From contig NZ_CP023407.1 in the NCBI RefSeq assembly GCF_003665435.1, positions 1,798,001 through 1,862,000 of the forward strand: a stretch of DNA of 64,000 nt. The letters are read 5' to 3'. The stretch is from Streptomyces fungicidicus. Lineage in GTDB: Bacteria > Actinomycetota > Actinomycetes > Streptomycetales > Streptomycetaceae. Below, piece after piece: positions 8,306 through 16,956 of this stretch (positions are counted from its first letter, which is position 1; the number at the start of each line of letters is the position of its first letter). The position numbers and the translations under genes are program-made. The notes under the pieces were generated by a model. The model made no database searches. It was not told where the DNA came from and saw only the letters and a program-made list of their open reading frames with translations.

Positions 8306-9159
8306 CGATGCGGCGGGACGTGCCCGAGGAGCTGCGCGCCCGGCTGCACGAGGCGGCCGGGGCGCACGAGCCCGACCGGGAGCGGATCCTGGCCCGGGTG
8401 GAACGCGGCATGGCCGGACCGGCCCGCCCGGAGCGCCGGGCCGCGCGTCCGCCGGTGTGGGGCTGGATCCGGGTGGCCGGCGCGACGGCCGCGGTGGCCG
8501 GCGTGCTGGCGGTGGGCGGGTACGCGGTCGCGTCCGCGGTGCAGGACGAGGAGGCTCCGCCGCAGCGGCAGGTGGCCGTCCCGCCGACGTCGACGCCCTC
8601 CCCCGGGGCCAGCCGGGCGCCCGCGACGCCGGTGAACCCCGCGCCGGACCCCCCGGAGGGGTCCCGGAACCCGGTCACCCCGCCCGCCGGGACGCCGGGC
8701 CCGACCGGTGGACCCTCCCGGCCGCCTGCCGGGGTGGAGGACGGGCCGCTGTGGTCGGACGGCTCGGTGGACCCGCACAGCAACGAGTTCTGGGCGCAGA
8801 GCAACGTCACCCTCAAGACGAAGGAGCGGCTGACCGCGCTCACGGTGGAACTGCGGATCGCGCAGACCGGCGGGGTGACCTCCACGGGCGCCTGGCGCTC
8901 GCTGCCCGAGGACGACTTCGCCCTCGCGGTGGAGGAGCGGGACGGCTTCCTCGTCTACACCTGGACGCTCAAGGAGGGCCGCGCGGTCGAAGCCGGCGAG
9001 TGGGTGTTCGCGGGGCAGTACGACCACGACCGGGGCGGCCGGGACGCCGGTGACGACACCTACGCGGCGACCGCCGGCACCGGGTCCCGGGAGGCGCGGG
9101 TGGGCGGCGGCTTCGCGGCGCGGGGCGCCGACGGCGGGGCGGACGGCGGGAGTTCGTAA
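8302..9159 (+). CDS. Single-pass membrane protein coupled to sigma factor, probable anti-sigma partner
   Basis: The 285-residue protein has a cytoplasmic N-terminus of about 55 residues (DVPEELRARLHEAAGAHEPD, then ERILARVERGM) and one membrane helix (about 57-78). A Pro/Thr/Ser/Gly-rich extracellular stalk (about 85-150) leads to a C-terminal beta-rich domain, which includes LWSDGSVDPHSNEFWAQSNV and AVEAGEWVFAGQYDHDRGGR. No HxxxCxxC zinc motif is visible, so it is not a ZAS-type anti-sigma factor. Coupling to the sigma gene by a 4-nt overlap makes an anti-sigma or signal-receiving role likely. The extracellular domain would sense the signal. Confidence 0.75.
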   Translation: MTMRRDVPEELRARLHEAAGAHEPDRERILARVERGMAGPARPERRAARPPVWGWIRVAGATAAVAGVLAVGGYAVASAVQDEEAPPQRQVAVPPTSTPSPGASRAPATPVNPAPDPPEGSRNPVTPPAGTPGPTGGPSRPPAGVEDGPLWSDGSVDPHSNEFWAQSNVTLKTKERLTALTVELRIAQTGGVTSTGAWRSLPEDDFALAVEERDGFLVYTWTLKEGRAVEAGEWVFAGQYDHDRGGRDAGDDTYAATAGTGSREARVGGGFAARGADGGADGGSS

Positions 9160-9243
9160 AAAGATCACGGACCGCGGCAACCCTTCCCCTGGTGGCGGCG
9201 ACCAGGAGACGCAACGTCTCTCCGCACGCAAGGAAAATTGCGC

Positions 9244-10074
9244 ATGACTGCACGTCCCGAACAGCGCGTCTCCCACCGCCGCCGCACCACCGGACGGCGG
9301 GCCGTGATCGCCGGGCTCTCCGCGTTCGGCATCACCGGCGCGGCGATCGTCACCACCTCGATGCTCTCCACGGCCGGCGCGGCCACCTCCTGGCCCTCCG
9401 ACACCGGCAGCAAGCCGGTGTCCAGCACCGTCGCGGTCTCCGGAACGTACGACGGCGGCCTGAAGAAGTTCTACGGCACGGGCGATCTGGGCGGCGACAG
9501 CCAGGACGAGGGCCAGGACCCGATCTTCGAGCTGGCCGACGGCGCCACGCTGAAGAACGTGATCATCGGCACCCCGGCCGCCGACGGCGTGCACTGCAAG
9601 GGCAGTTGCACGCTGCAGAACGTGTGGTGGCTGGACGTCGGCGAGGACGCCGCCAGCTTCAAGGGCACGTCCTCGTCGGCCCAGTACAAGGTGATCGGCG
9701 GCGGCGCGAGGAAGGCCGACGACAAGGTGCTGCAGTTCAACGGCGCCGGCAAGCTGACCGTGACCGGCTTCCAGGTCGAGGACTTCGGCAAGCTGGTGCG
9801 CTCCTGCGGCAACTGCAAGAAGCAGTACAAGCGCACCGTCGTGCTGAGCGACATCGACGTGACCGCACCCGGCAAGTCGATCGTCGGCATCAACACCAAC
9901 TACGGCGACACCGCCACGCTGTCGAAGATCCGCGTCCACGGCGACAGCAAGAAGAAGATCAAGACCTGCACCCGCTACCAGGGCAACAGCTCGGGCAAGG
10001 AGCCGAAGGACCTCGGCTCCGGCGCCGACGGGACGTACTGCAAGTTCTCGGCGACGGACGTCACCTACGACTGA
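9244..10074 (+). CDS. Secreted pectate lyase, polysaccharide lyase family 3
   Basis: The 276-residue extracellular enzyme cleaves de-esterified polygalacturonate by calcium-dependent beta-elimination. A signal peptide (RRTTGRRAVIAGLSAFGI to STAGAA, about 1-47) precedes a compact PL3 beta-helix. The family signatures are visible: FYGTGDLGGDSQDEGQDPIF, LADGATLKNVIIG, GVHCKGSCTLQNVWWLDVGE, GEDAASFKG and SCGNCKKQYKRTV. The ATG at 9244 follows AAGGA at 9230-9234; an in-frame TTG six bases earlier is less likely. It is the first gene of the pectin island and has its own strong terminator. Confidence 0.92.
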   Translation: MTARPEQRVSHRRRTTGRRAVIAGLSAFGITGAAIVTTSMLSTAGAATSWPSDTGSKPVSSTVAVSGTYDGGLKKFYGTGDLGGDSQDEGQDPIFELADGATLKNVIIGTPAADGVHCKGSCTLQNVWWLDVGEDAASFKGTSSSAQYKVIGGGARKADDKVLQFNGAGKLTVTGFQVEDFGKLVRSCGNCKKQYKRTVVLSDIDVTAPGKSIVGINTNYGDTATLSKIRVHGDSKKKIKTCTRYQGNSSGKEPKDLGSGADGTYCKFSATDVTYD

Positions 10075-10107
10075 TCCCGCCCGGCCCATGACTCCGGGCC
10101 GCCGCCA

Positions 10108-10142
10108 GGACGCCCCGCCGGTTCACCCCCGGCGGGGCGTCC
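10108..10142 (+). terminator. Terminator of the PL3 pectate lyase gene
   Basis: A perfect 14-bp stem (GGACGCCCCGCCGG and its complement at 10129-10142) with the loop TTCACCC follows the PL3 stop by 33 bp. Confidence 0.85.
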
Positions 10143-10176
10143 GCCGTCCGTCCGAGGCTCCGAACAGCGAAAACAC

Positions 10177-10190
10177 CCGAAAACTTTCGG
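10177..10190. promoter_or_regulatory. Operator candidate CCGAAA-N2-TTTCGG before the double GH43 gene
   Basis: CCGAAAACTTTCGG is a perfect 6-bp inverted repeat with a 2-nt centre, 97 bp before the GH43 start. Streptomyces xylanase promoters contain related CGAAA-N-TTTCG palindromes, bound by LacI-type repressors. The spacing differs by one base here. This is a sequence-based guess. Confidence 0.5.
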
Positions 10191-10286
10191 CACCTCCCGC
10201 CCCGCTCCCCTCTGTTGACGCCCCGCACCCCGCTGGTGACACTCCGGTGAAACAACAGAATCCCCCGGACTCCGACAGGAAGTGTC

Positions 10287-12497
10287 ATGCGCCGCCACAC
10301 CGCACGCCGCACGCTTCTCGTCCCGTTCCTCGCCCTCCTCCTCGCACTGCTCGCCGCCCCGCCCGGCGCCGCACACCCCGGAGCACCGCCCGTGAAGAAC
10401 CCCTCCCCGTACGCCGGTTACCTCTTCGCCTACTTCACCGGCGAGGGCACCGCCGACGGCGAGCAGATCCGCTACGCGCTCAGCCGCGGCAACGACGCCC
10501 TGCACTGGCGCGAACTGAACGCGGGCGCACCGGTGCTGACCTCCACGACCGGCGAGAGGGGACTGCGGGACCCGTTCGTGATCCGCTCCCCCGGGGGCGA
10601 CAGGTTCTACATGATCGCCACCGATCTGCGGATGTACCGCGGCAGCAGCGGCAGCTGGGACGAGGTGCAGCGGCACGGCAGCAAGTCGATCATGGTGTGG
10701 GAGTCCACCGACCTGGTCCACTGGACCGACCGGCGCCTGGTGCGGGTGTCCCCGGACAACGCGGGCAACACCTGGGCCCCGGAGGCCTACTGGGACGACG
10801 AGCTGGACGCGTACGTCGTCTTCTGGGCGTCCAAGCTCTACGCCGGCGACGACCCGGACCACACCGGTTCGACCTACAACAGGATGCTGTACGCGACCAC
10901 GAAGGACTTCCGCTCCTTCAGCGAACCGAAGGTCTGGAACGATCCCGGCTACTCGGTCATCGACTCGACCGTCGTCGAGCACGACGGCACGTACTACCGC
11001 TACACCAAGGACGAGCGCGACCCGTCCTCCGGCTCGCCCTGCTCGAAGTTCGTCACCGGTGAGAAGTCGGCGTCCCTGACCGACACCTCGTACCGGTTCG
11101 TCTCCGACTGCATCGGCAGCGGGGCGATGGACCGGGGCGAGGGGCCGACGGTCTTCAAGTCGAACACCGAGGAGAAGTGGTACCTGTTCATCGACGAGTA
11201 CGGCGGCCGGGGCTACCTCCCCTTCGAGACCACCGACCTCGACTCGGGCCGGTGGACGCCGTCGGCGGACTACCAGCTGCCGGCCAGCCCGCGGCACGGC
11301 ACCGTCATCCCGGTGACGCGGGCGGAGTACGACCGGCTGCTCGCCGCCTACCCGGAGAGCCCCGCGTCGGTCGTGGACGCCACGGCGCCCGGCCAGAAGG
11401 GGTACGCCGTCGTCAGTGAGGAGACGGGCAGGGTGGTGCTGCCGATGGAGCCCGGCGCCGACCTGCGGCGCCTCGCGCCGAAGCTGTGGACGGGCGAGGG
11501 CGCGACCGTCAGCCCGCGGTCCGGGACCCGCCGCGACTTCCGCGAGCCGCGGACGTACACGGTGACGGCCGCCGACGGCACGCGGCGCACCTGGACCGTG
11601 GAGGCGGTGCCCACCCGCAGCCCCGTACTGCCCGGCCTCTACGCGGACCCCGACGTGCGCTACATGGACGGCAGGTACTGGATCTACCCGACCACGGACG
11701 GCTTCCCCGGCTGGGGCGGCACGCGGTTCAAGGCGTTCTCGTCGAAGGACCTGGTCCACTGGGAGGACCACGGGGTGGTCCTCGACCTCGGGCCCGACGT
11801 GTCCTGGGCCGACCGGAACGCCTGGGCGCCCGCGATCGCGGAACGCGACGGGAAGTACTACTTCTACTTCTGCGCCGAGCAGCAGATCGGGGTCGCGGTG
11901 GCCGACTCCCCGGCCGGGCCCTTCACGGACGCGCTCGGCAAGCCGCTGATCGGGAAGACGCAGTTCAGCGGCCAGATGATCGACCCGGCCGTGTTCACGG
12001 ACGACGACGGGCAGTCGTACCTGTACTGGGGCAACGGTCGCGGCTACGTGGTCCCGCTCGACGACGGCATGGTGTCCTTCGACGCCGCGCGGGTGAAGGA
12101 CATCACCCCGGGCGACTTCCGCGAGGGCTCCTTCGTGGTGAAGCGGGACGGCACCTACTACTTCATGTGGTCCGAGGACGACACCCGCAGCGAGGACTAC
12201 CACGTGGCCTACGCGACCGGCCCGTCCCCGCTCGGCCCCTGGACCGAGCGCGGCACGATCCTGTCCAAGCGCCCCGAGTACGGCATCCTCGGCACCGGAC
12301 ACCACTCCGTGGTGAACACGCCCGGCACCGACGACTGGTACATCGTCTACCACCGGTTCGCGCTGAACGGCCCCGGGAGGTCCGGCGGGGACGGCACGCA
12401 CCGCGAGACCACCGTCGACCGCCTGGAGTTCGCCGCCGACGGCACGATCGAGCCGGTCGTGCCGACCCTGGAGTCGGTCAGGCCGGCCCGGCGGTGA
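10287..12497 (+). CDS. Secreted protein with two GH43 domains, probable arabinan-active hydrolase
   Basis: The 736-residue exported protein has a signal peptide (about 1-30, VPFLALLLALLAAPPGAAH) and two five-bladed GH43 propellers. The N-terminal domain (about 40-370) shows YLFAYFTGEGTADGEQIRYA, GLRDPFVIRSPGGDRFYMIA and the acid Glu in EGPTVFKSN. A linker with a small beta domain (about 370-445) follows. The C-terminal domain (about 450-736) has the base Asp in LYADPDVRYMDGRYWIYP, the modulator Asp in MIDPAVFTDDDG and the acid Glu in REGSFVVKRDGTYYF. GH43 enzymes act on arabinan, arabinoxylan or xylosides, so side-chain removal from pectin is the probable job. The gene's last 20 bp overlap the convergent esterase gene. 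Confidence 0.87.
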   Translation: MRRHTARRTLLVPFLALLLALLAAPPGAAHPGAPPVKNPSPYAGYLFAYFTGEGTADGEQIRYALSRGNDALHWRELNAGAPVLTSTTGERGLRDPFVIRSPGGDRFYMIATDLRMYRGSSGSWDEVQRHGSKSIMVWESTDLVHWTDRRLVRVSPDNAGNTWAPEAYWDDELDAYVVFWASKLYAGDDPDHTGSTYNRMLYATTKDFRSFSEPKVWNDPGYSVIDSTVVEHDGTYYRYTKDERDPSSGSPCSKFVTGEKSASLTDTSYRFVSDCIGSGAMDRGEGPTVFKSNTEEKWYLFIDEYGGRGYLPFETTDLDSGRWTPSADYQLPASPRHGTVIPVTRAEYDRLLAAYPESPASVVDATAPGQKGYAVVSEETGRVVLPMEPGADLRRLAPKLWTGEGATVSPRSGTRRDFREPRTYTVTAADGTRRTWTVEAVPTRSPVLPGLYADPDVRYMDGRYWIYPTTDGFPGWGGTRFKAFSSKDLVHWEDHGVVLDLGPDVSWADRNAWAPAIAERDGKYYFYFCAEQQIGVAVADSPAGPFTDALGKPLIGKTQFSGQMIDPAVFTDDDGQSYLYWGNGRGYVVPLDDGMVSFDAARVKDITPGDFREGSFVVKRDGTYYFMWSEDDTRSEDYHVAYATGPSPLGPWTERGTILSKRPEYGILGTGHHSVVNTPGTDDWYIVYHRFALNGPGRSGGDGTHRETTVDRLEFAADGTIEPVVPTLESVRPARR

Positions 12498-13554
12498 CCG
12501 ACTCCAGCCACTCCCAGGCCTCGTCCTGCATCCCGGCGTCGAAGACATGGCCGCGCTCCGGCCACGTCTTCAGCCGCAGCCGCTCCCCGGCGCCGCACGA
12601 CCGCCAGACGTCCCGCAGTCTGCCGTACGCGGCGCGCACCCCGTCGGCGGGGAACAGGGCGTCGCGCCCGCCGTGGAAGAACAGCATCGGCCGGGGTGCG
12701 GCGATGCTCGCCACGTCGGGGATGTCGAGGTGCCGGGCGAGGCCGGGGTGGAGCATGTGGAACGCGGACTGCCCGCGCAGCGTGTTGTTGCCGGGCACCA
12801 TCATCTCCCTGAGGCCGGTCATCCAGCAGACGCTGACCGCGGCGGCGACATGGTCGCTGAGCGCGGCGGTCTGCCAGGCGCGGTAGCCGCCCATGGAGAA
12901 GCCGGCGGCGGCGACCCGGCGGGAGTCCACCCGGTCCAGACCGGCCAGGAAGGCCGCGGCCCGCTGGTCCTCGCGGGCGTGGAGTCCGGCGAGGGAGGAG
13001 CCGAGGTGGTAGAGGTTGCTCGCCAGCGCCTGCTGCTGCTCGTAGGCCAGGGGGCCGCGGTCGCCCCAGCCGAGGGCGTCCAGACAGAGCACCACATGGC
13101 CGCGCCGGGCGAGTTCGTCGCCGATGAAGCGGCCGCCGAAGTACCGGTCCGCCCACTCCTCGGCGGAGGCGAGCCGGGCGTCGTCGTACCAGGGCCGGAC
13201 GCACTTCTCCTTGCCGATGTCGAACCGGGAGCCGTGGTCGTGCAGCAGCAGCACGGCCGGGAAGGGGCCGGTGCCGTGCGGGGTGAGCAGGGAGCCGCGG
13301 ACCCGGGTGCGGTCGGTGAGCGAGAGGGTCACCGACTCCCGCGTGTAGCCGTCGCCTTCGGGTCCGGCCGCGTACTCGGGCGCGTACGGGGTGCCGTCCT
13401 GCCGGGGCACGACGAGCAGTTCCTCGACCTTCGCCCGGGCCGCCCGGCGCCACTGCCCGAAGTCACGGACGGGTGAGGTGCCCCAGGCGAGGGGGAAGCG
13501 CAGGTCGTCCTTGAGCGCCTGGTGCAGGCCGGGCGGACCGGGGACCGGGGTCAC
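12478..13554 (-). CDS. Alpha/beta hydrolase, dienelactone-hydrolase/acetylesterase-like
   Basis: The 358-residue alpha/beta hydrolase has the nucleophile Ser220 in AAGFSMGGYRAW, an acid Asp298 in FFHGGRDALFP and His336 in WPERGHVFD. An oxyanion strand, AVLLLHDHGSRFDIG, lies at about 100-114. No signal peptide is visible, so it is probably intracellular. Proteins of this type are found in polysaccharide-utilisation loci and are thought to be carbohydrate esterases. The GTG start overlaps the pectin methylesterase stop by GTGA, so it is translationally coupled to it. De-esterification of imported methylated or acetylated pectin fragments is a reasonable inference. Confidence 0.8.
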   Translation of the reverse strand: MTPVPGPPGLHQALKDDLRFPLAWGTSPVRDFGQWRRAARAKVEELLVVPRQDGTPYAPEYAAGPEGDGYTRESVTLSLTDRTRVRGSLLTPHGTGPFPAVLLLHDHGSRFDIGKEKCVRPWYDDARLASAEEWADRYFGGRFIGDELARRGHVVLCLDALGWGDRGPLAYEQQQALASNLYHLGSSLAGLHAREDQRAAAFLAGLDRVDSRRVAAAGFSMGGYRAWQTAALSDHVAAAVSVCWMTGLREMMVPGNNTLRGQSAFHMLHPGLARHLDIPDVASIAAPRPMLFFHGGRDALFPADGVRAAYGRLRDVWRSCGAGERLRLKTWPERGHVFDAGMQDEAWEWLESVTAGPA

Positions 13555-14663
13555 CGCCGGGGCCGCCAGTCGCCGAGGTACGCCTCCCGGGTGTGCGAGG
13601 CGGCCTCCGCGGGGGTGAGCCGGGGGCGGTTCTCCGGGACGGTGACGACCGCGCCGGGGCCGGTGTTGCGGTACTCGGCGAACCGCTGGTCCTGCCAGGG
13701 GTAGCCGCTGGACATGTCGGTGTAGGGCGCGACCGCGTCGATGCCGGCGCCCAGGTGGGTCTCCCGGACGGTGAGCATCGGGCGGGCGGTGCGGTCGGAG
13801 CTGGGCACCCAGGGGCGGGCCAGCTTGTAGTAGCCGTCGGGGGCCTCGCTGCTGATCCTGCTCCGGGTGACCAGGTAGCCGTGCGGGTTGGCGCCGGCGG
13901 TGGAGGGCGCGAAGACGAAGCCGTACGGGGCGGCCGTGAGGTCGGGGCGGACCAGGGTGCGGAAGTGGCAGCGCTCGAAGACGGCGGTGGCCCGGCCGAA
14001 GACGAAGTCGACGTCGCCCTCCGCGTAGCAGTGGGAGAAGTACTGGCGGGCGAAGGTGTCCACGGAGGGCGAGTCGGCGTACAGGGTGTCCTGGTGGCCG
14101 AGGAAGCGGCAGTGGGTGAAGGCGCTGCGGTCGCCCTGCACCTTGAGGGCGACGGCCTGGGTGCCGCTGGTGCCGGGGAGGTCGGTGCGCAGCCAGTCGT
14201 TGGCGAAGGTGATCCAGCGGGCGGTGAACCCGTCGGGGCGCACGGTGGCGGTGGCCGAGCCCGAGGTCCCGTAGGTGCCGGAGCCGTCCGGCTTGGGGGT
14301 GCCGGCCGCGTTGTTGTGGACGATCACCACGTCGCGGGGGTCCTCGGAGGCGCCGATCCAGGTCATGCCGGTGCGGTCGGCGTCGACGGAGACCGTCCCG
14401 CGGTAGGTGCCCGGGGCGATGACGAGGGTGCGTCCGGCGCCGGTCGCGGCGGTGACGGCGTCCTGGACGCCCGTGAAGTCGCCGGCGCCGGCCGGGTGGA
14501 CGTACAGGGTTCCGGGGGTGAGGCGGTCGGACGGTGAGCCGTACCGGCCGAACGGGCCGCGGGGCCGGTGGGACGCCCGGGCGGGGACGGCGGTCAGGGC
14601 GAGCGCGGTGCCGGCCGTGGCGCCGGTGAGCAGGAAGTTCCTTCGGGACAGGGGCGAGGGCAT
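13551..14663 (-). CDS. Tat-exported pectin methylesterase (pectinesterase, CE8)
   Basis: The 370-residue enzyme removes methyl esters from galacturonan, exposing it to pectate lyases. A twin-arginine signal (LSRRNFLLTGATAGTALALT) is present at about 5-30. The beta-helix carries the CE8 signatures GDFTGVQDAV, HCRFLGHQDTLYA with the acid Asp192, GDVDFVFGRA with the nucleophile Asp219, and YKLARPW. The ATG at 14663 follows AAGGAG. It is preceded by a long hairpin separating it from the PL1 gene and followed by the coupled esterase. Confidence 0.92.
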   Translation of the reverse strand: MPSPLSRRNFLLTGATAGTALALTAVPARASHRPRGPFGRYGSPSDRLTPGTLYVHPAGAGDFTGVQDAVTAATGAGRTLVIAPGTYRGTVSVDADRTGMTWIGASEDPRDVVIVHNNAAGTPKPDGSGTYGTSGSATATVRPDGFTARWITFANDWLRTDLPGTSGTQAVALKVQGDRSAFTHCRFLGHQDTLYADSPSVDTFARQYFSHCYAEGDVDFVFGRATAVFERCHFRTLVRPDLTAAPYGFVFAPSTAGANPHGYLVTRSRISSEAPDGYYKLARPWVPSSDRTARPMLTVRETHLGAGIDAVAPYTDMSSGYPWQDQRFAEYRNTGPGAVVTVPENRPRLTPAEAASHTREAYLGDWRPRR

Positions 14664-14687
14664 GCGGGTGCTCCTTGGATGACGGAG

Positions 14688-14732
14688 CCGGGCCGGGGCG
14701 GTCCGCAATGGGGGCGGACCGCGCCGGCCCGG
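14688..14732 (-). terminator. Long hairpin between PL1 and pectinesterase genes
   Basis: Arms CCGGGCCGG and GCGGTCCGC pair with their complements at 14714-14722 and 14724-14732, giving about 18 bp with one mismatch and the loop AATGGGG. It starts 13 nt after the PL1 stop on the coding strand. It may terminate PL1 transcription or partly attenuate entry into the pectinesterase gene. Confidence 0.7.
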
Positions 14733-14744
14733 CGGTCGGGAGGG

Positions 14745-16079
14745 TCAGCGGACGCGGCCGGCGCCCGCGCCGTGCTTCACCAGGGCCGGGACGGCCGCGG
14801 CCGGGTGGACCGCGGCGCGCAGGGTGGGGGTCCAGCCGGCGCCGGACCGCACGGTCTCCGCCGGGATCTCCGCGTTGTGCACGGCGATCAGGTCGACGCG
14901 CCTGCCGTTGACCAGGTTGTGCTCGGCGGTGAGCGGCGAGTCGTTCCACCGCTTGATGATCTTGGCGGGGCTGATGCCCTTCGGCAGCGTGAACGCGTTG
15001 TGCTCGGCGACGAGCTGAGACTCCTTGCCGACACCGAAGCTGTAGGAGTAGCCGGTCTCCGCCACGAAGTGGTTGTTGTAGACGTCCACCTGCCCGAAGC
15101 GGACGCGCGGGGCGCGTTCGACCAGGCCGGTGAAGAGGTTGTGGTGGAAGGTCGTCTTCAGCCTCCCCCGGTCGCCGACGGCGGTGGACTCGCTGTCGCT
15201 GTTGCCGATGAGGATCGTCTTGTCGTGCTCGGAGAAGACGTTCCAGGAGGCGGTGACGTAGTCGGCGCCCCGGACGATGTCCAGCTCGCCGTCGTGCTGC
15301 TGGTAGAGCATCCCGAAGTAGGTGGGGGCCTCGCTGTCGGGGTGCTCGCCGTCGGTGAAGGTGTTGTGGTCCAGCCAGACGTGGGTGGAGCCGTACACGA
15401 CGGCGGTGTCGTACTCGGAGTTCCAGTTGCCCTGGCTGCCGTCGGTGGGGTCCCACTGCGGGAAGCAGTCGATCGGGCTCTCCAGGGCGAGGTTGCGGAC
15501 GATGACGTTGTCCACGCCCTTGATCTGCAGGCTGGCGCCCTTGATGCCGGCGTTCCGGCCGACACCGATGATCGTGGTGTTGGAGGGGATGTTCGCCTTG
15601 ATGGCCGTGTCCTGGGCGGCGGCGGAGGTCCTGCGCAGGCCCTCCGGGCTGTCGTCGGGCTCGGCGCTCAGGTCCTGCTCCAGGCCCCAGGTCTCCGGCG
15701 CGTACGCCTCCAGGTAGGCGTCGAAGTCGTAGCCGGGCGCGGCGAACGCCTCGCAGCCCTCGGAGACGGCGTCGATGGTGCCCTTCACCTTGATGATCTT
15801 CGGAGCGTCGCCGCCGTCCGCGAGGGCCGCCTTGAACTCGGCCCAGGTGCGCACGGTGTGGACGTGGTCGGCGTCGGCGGCGGCGCCTCCGGTGGTGCCG
15901 GTGCCGTAGGAGGCCCAGCCGTCGTGGGCGCCGAGCGTCTGCCGGGCGGCGTCCCGGGGGTGGTGCGACGGGGAGTGGGCCTGGGCGCCGGTGCCGGTCA
16001 GGGCCAGCACGAGGGCGGTGCAGCCGGCCAGCGAGGCGGCTCGCGTAATGGCATGCCCATGCCATCTGAACGTGCTCAT
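14745..16079 (-). CDS. Secreted pectate lyase, polysaccharide lyase family 1
   Basis: The 444-residue exported parallel beta-helix lyase has a signal peptide at about 1-35 (ITRAASLAGCTALVLALTGT). The PL1 core shows SNTTIIGVGRNAGIKG, VDNVIVRNLALESP with the calcium-site acids in CFPQWDPTDG, THVWLDHNTFTDG, LDIVRGADYVTASWNVF, and the catalytic Arg region RAPRVRFGQVDVYNN. This is the conserved 'WLDH' and 'R.P..R.G' pair of pectate lyases. The ATG at 16079 follows GAAGGAGAGCC. It follows the SGNH gene by 34 bp and is probably co-transcribed with it. Confidence 0.92.
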   Translation of the reverse strand: MSTFRWHGHAITRAASLAGCTALVLALTGTGAQAHSPSHHPRDAARQTLGAHDGWASYGTGTTGGAAADADHVHTVRTWAEFKAALADGGDAPKIIKVKGTIDAVSEGCEAFAAPGYDFDAYLEAYAPETWGLEQDLSAEPDDSPEGLRRTSAAAQDTAIKANIPSNTTIIGVGRNAGIKGASLQIKGVDNVIVRNLALESPIDCFPQWDPTDGSQGNWNSEYDTAVVYGSTHVWLDHNTFTDGEHPDSEAPTYFGMLYQQHDGELDIVRGADYVTASWNVFSEHDKTILIGNSDSESTAVGDRGRLKTTFHHNLFTGLVERAPRVRFGQVDVYNNHFVAETGYSYSFGVGKESQLVAEHNAFTLPKGISPAKIIKRWNDSPLTAEHNLVNGRRVDLIAVHNAEIPAETVRSGAGWTPTLRAAVHPAAAVPALVKHGAGAGRVR

Positions 16080-16113
16080 GGTGCGGCTCTCCTTCTTCGG
16101 GATCCAGGGGGTG

Positions 16114-16908
16114 TTACGCGTCGGCCTCCGGCCAGGTGATCCAGGACTCCGGGATCTCCCCGTCCGGCCGCCGCACGTCGCGCGGCGCGAGCACCCGGGT
16201 GCGCAGCAGCTCCCGGGCCACCATGCGTGCCACGGCGATCGCGCCGGGCGGATTGAAGTGCGTGTTGTCCTGCTCGGTCGCCGTCCAGTTGAAGTACCTC
16301 TTGGTCTCCTCGGGCCCGAGCTCCTGCCACAGGGCCAGCGACAGCGCCTGCACGTCGAGCAGCGCGACCCGCTCCTCGGCGGCCAGCGCCCGCATCGCCG
16401 CCGGGTACTCCCCGTGGGTCGGCACGGCACGCCCGTCCGCGTCGAACCTCCGCCGCTCCACGGCGGTGGCCAGCACGGGCCGGGCGCCGCGGGCCCGTGC
16501 CCCCTCGACGTACAGCCGCAGGTGGTCCTGGTACGTGGACCAGGGCTCGGTGTACCGGGTGGGGTCGGCGGTCTTCTCGTCGTTGTGCGCGAACTGGACG
16601 AGGAGGAGGTCACCGGGCCGGATGGCGGAGAGGACCGCCCCGAGCCGGCCCTCGTCCACGAAGCTCTTGGAACTCCGCCCGTTCACCGCGTGGTTGGCGA
16701 CGGTGAGCTGCCGGTGCAGCAGGAAGGGCAACGCCATCCCCCACCCGGTCTCGGGCGCGGCGTCGGCGTACTTCTGGGCGGCGGTGGAGTCACCGGCGAT
16801 GTAGAGGGTGCGGGGGTGCCGGGGACCGGCCTGCGCGGTCCCGGTCATGGCCAGGGCGAGGGGCACGCCGAGCCCGGCGATACCCACTTGTCTGCGCGTG
16901 ATGGACAC
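16114..16908 (-). CDS. Exported SGNH hydrolase, rhamnogalacturonan acetylesterase-like (CE12)
   Basis: The 264-residue SGNH/GDSL esterase has all four blocks: block I AGDSTAAQ with the nucleophile Ser41, block II AVNGRSSKSF (Gly77), block III FAHNDEKT (Asn109), and block V DNTHFNPPGA (Asp214, His217). The GDSTAA and DNTHFN forms are typical of rhamnogalacturonan acetylesterases, which deacetylate the pectin backbone. The N-terminus (TRRQVGIAGLGVPLALAMT to AQA) is a signal peptide, possibly Tat. GTG 16908 has GAGAGG eight bases upstream. It is the first gene after the terminator of the binding-protein gene. Confidence 0.88.
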   Translation of the reverse strand: MSITRRQVGIAGLGVPLALAMTGTAQAGPRHPRTLYIAGDSTAAQKYADAAPETGWGMALPFLLHRQLTVANHAVNGRSSKSFVDEGRLGAVLSAIRPGDLLLVQFAHNDEKTADPTRYTEPWSTYQDHLRLYVEGARARGARPVLATAVERRRFDADGRAVPTHGEYPAAMRALAAEERVALLDVQALSLALWQELGPEETKRYFNWTATEQDNTHFNPPGAIAVARMVARELLRTRVLAPRDVRRPDGEIPESWITWPEADA

Positions 16909-16956
16909 TGGCTGTGCCTCTCGACAGGGGGCGCTGGTGCGCCCCTTCAGGGGCCC

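Noticed and set aside
12478..16065. A very long open frame on the minus strand spanning the esterase, pectinesterase and part of PL1
   Set aside because: Only its last part is the real esterase. The rest is an out-of-frame reading of high-GC genes, with Arg/Pro-rich low-complexity translation.
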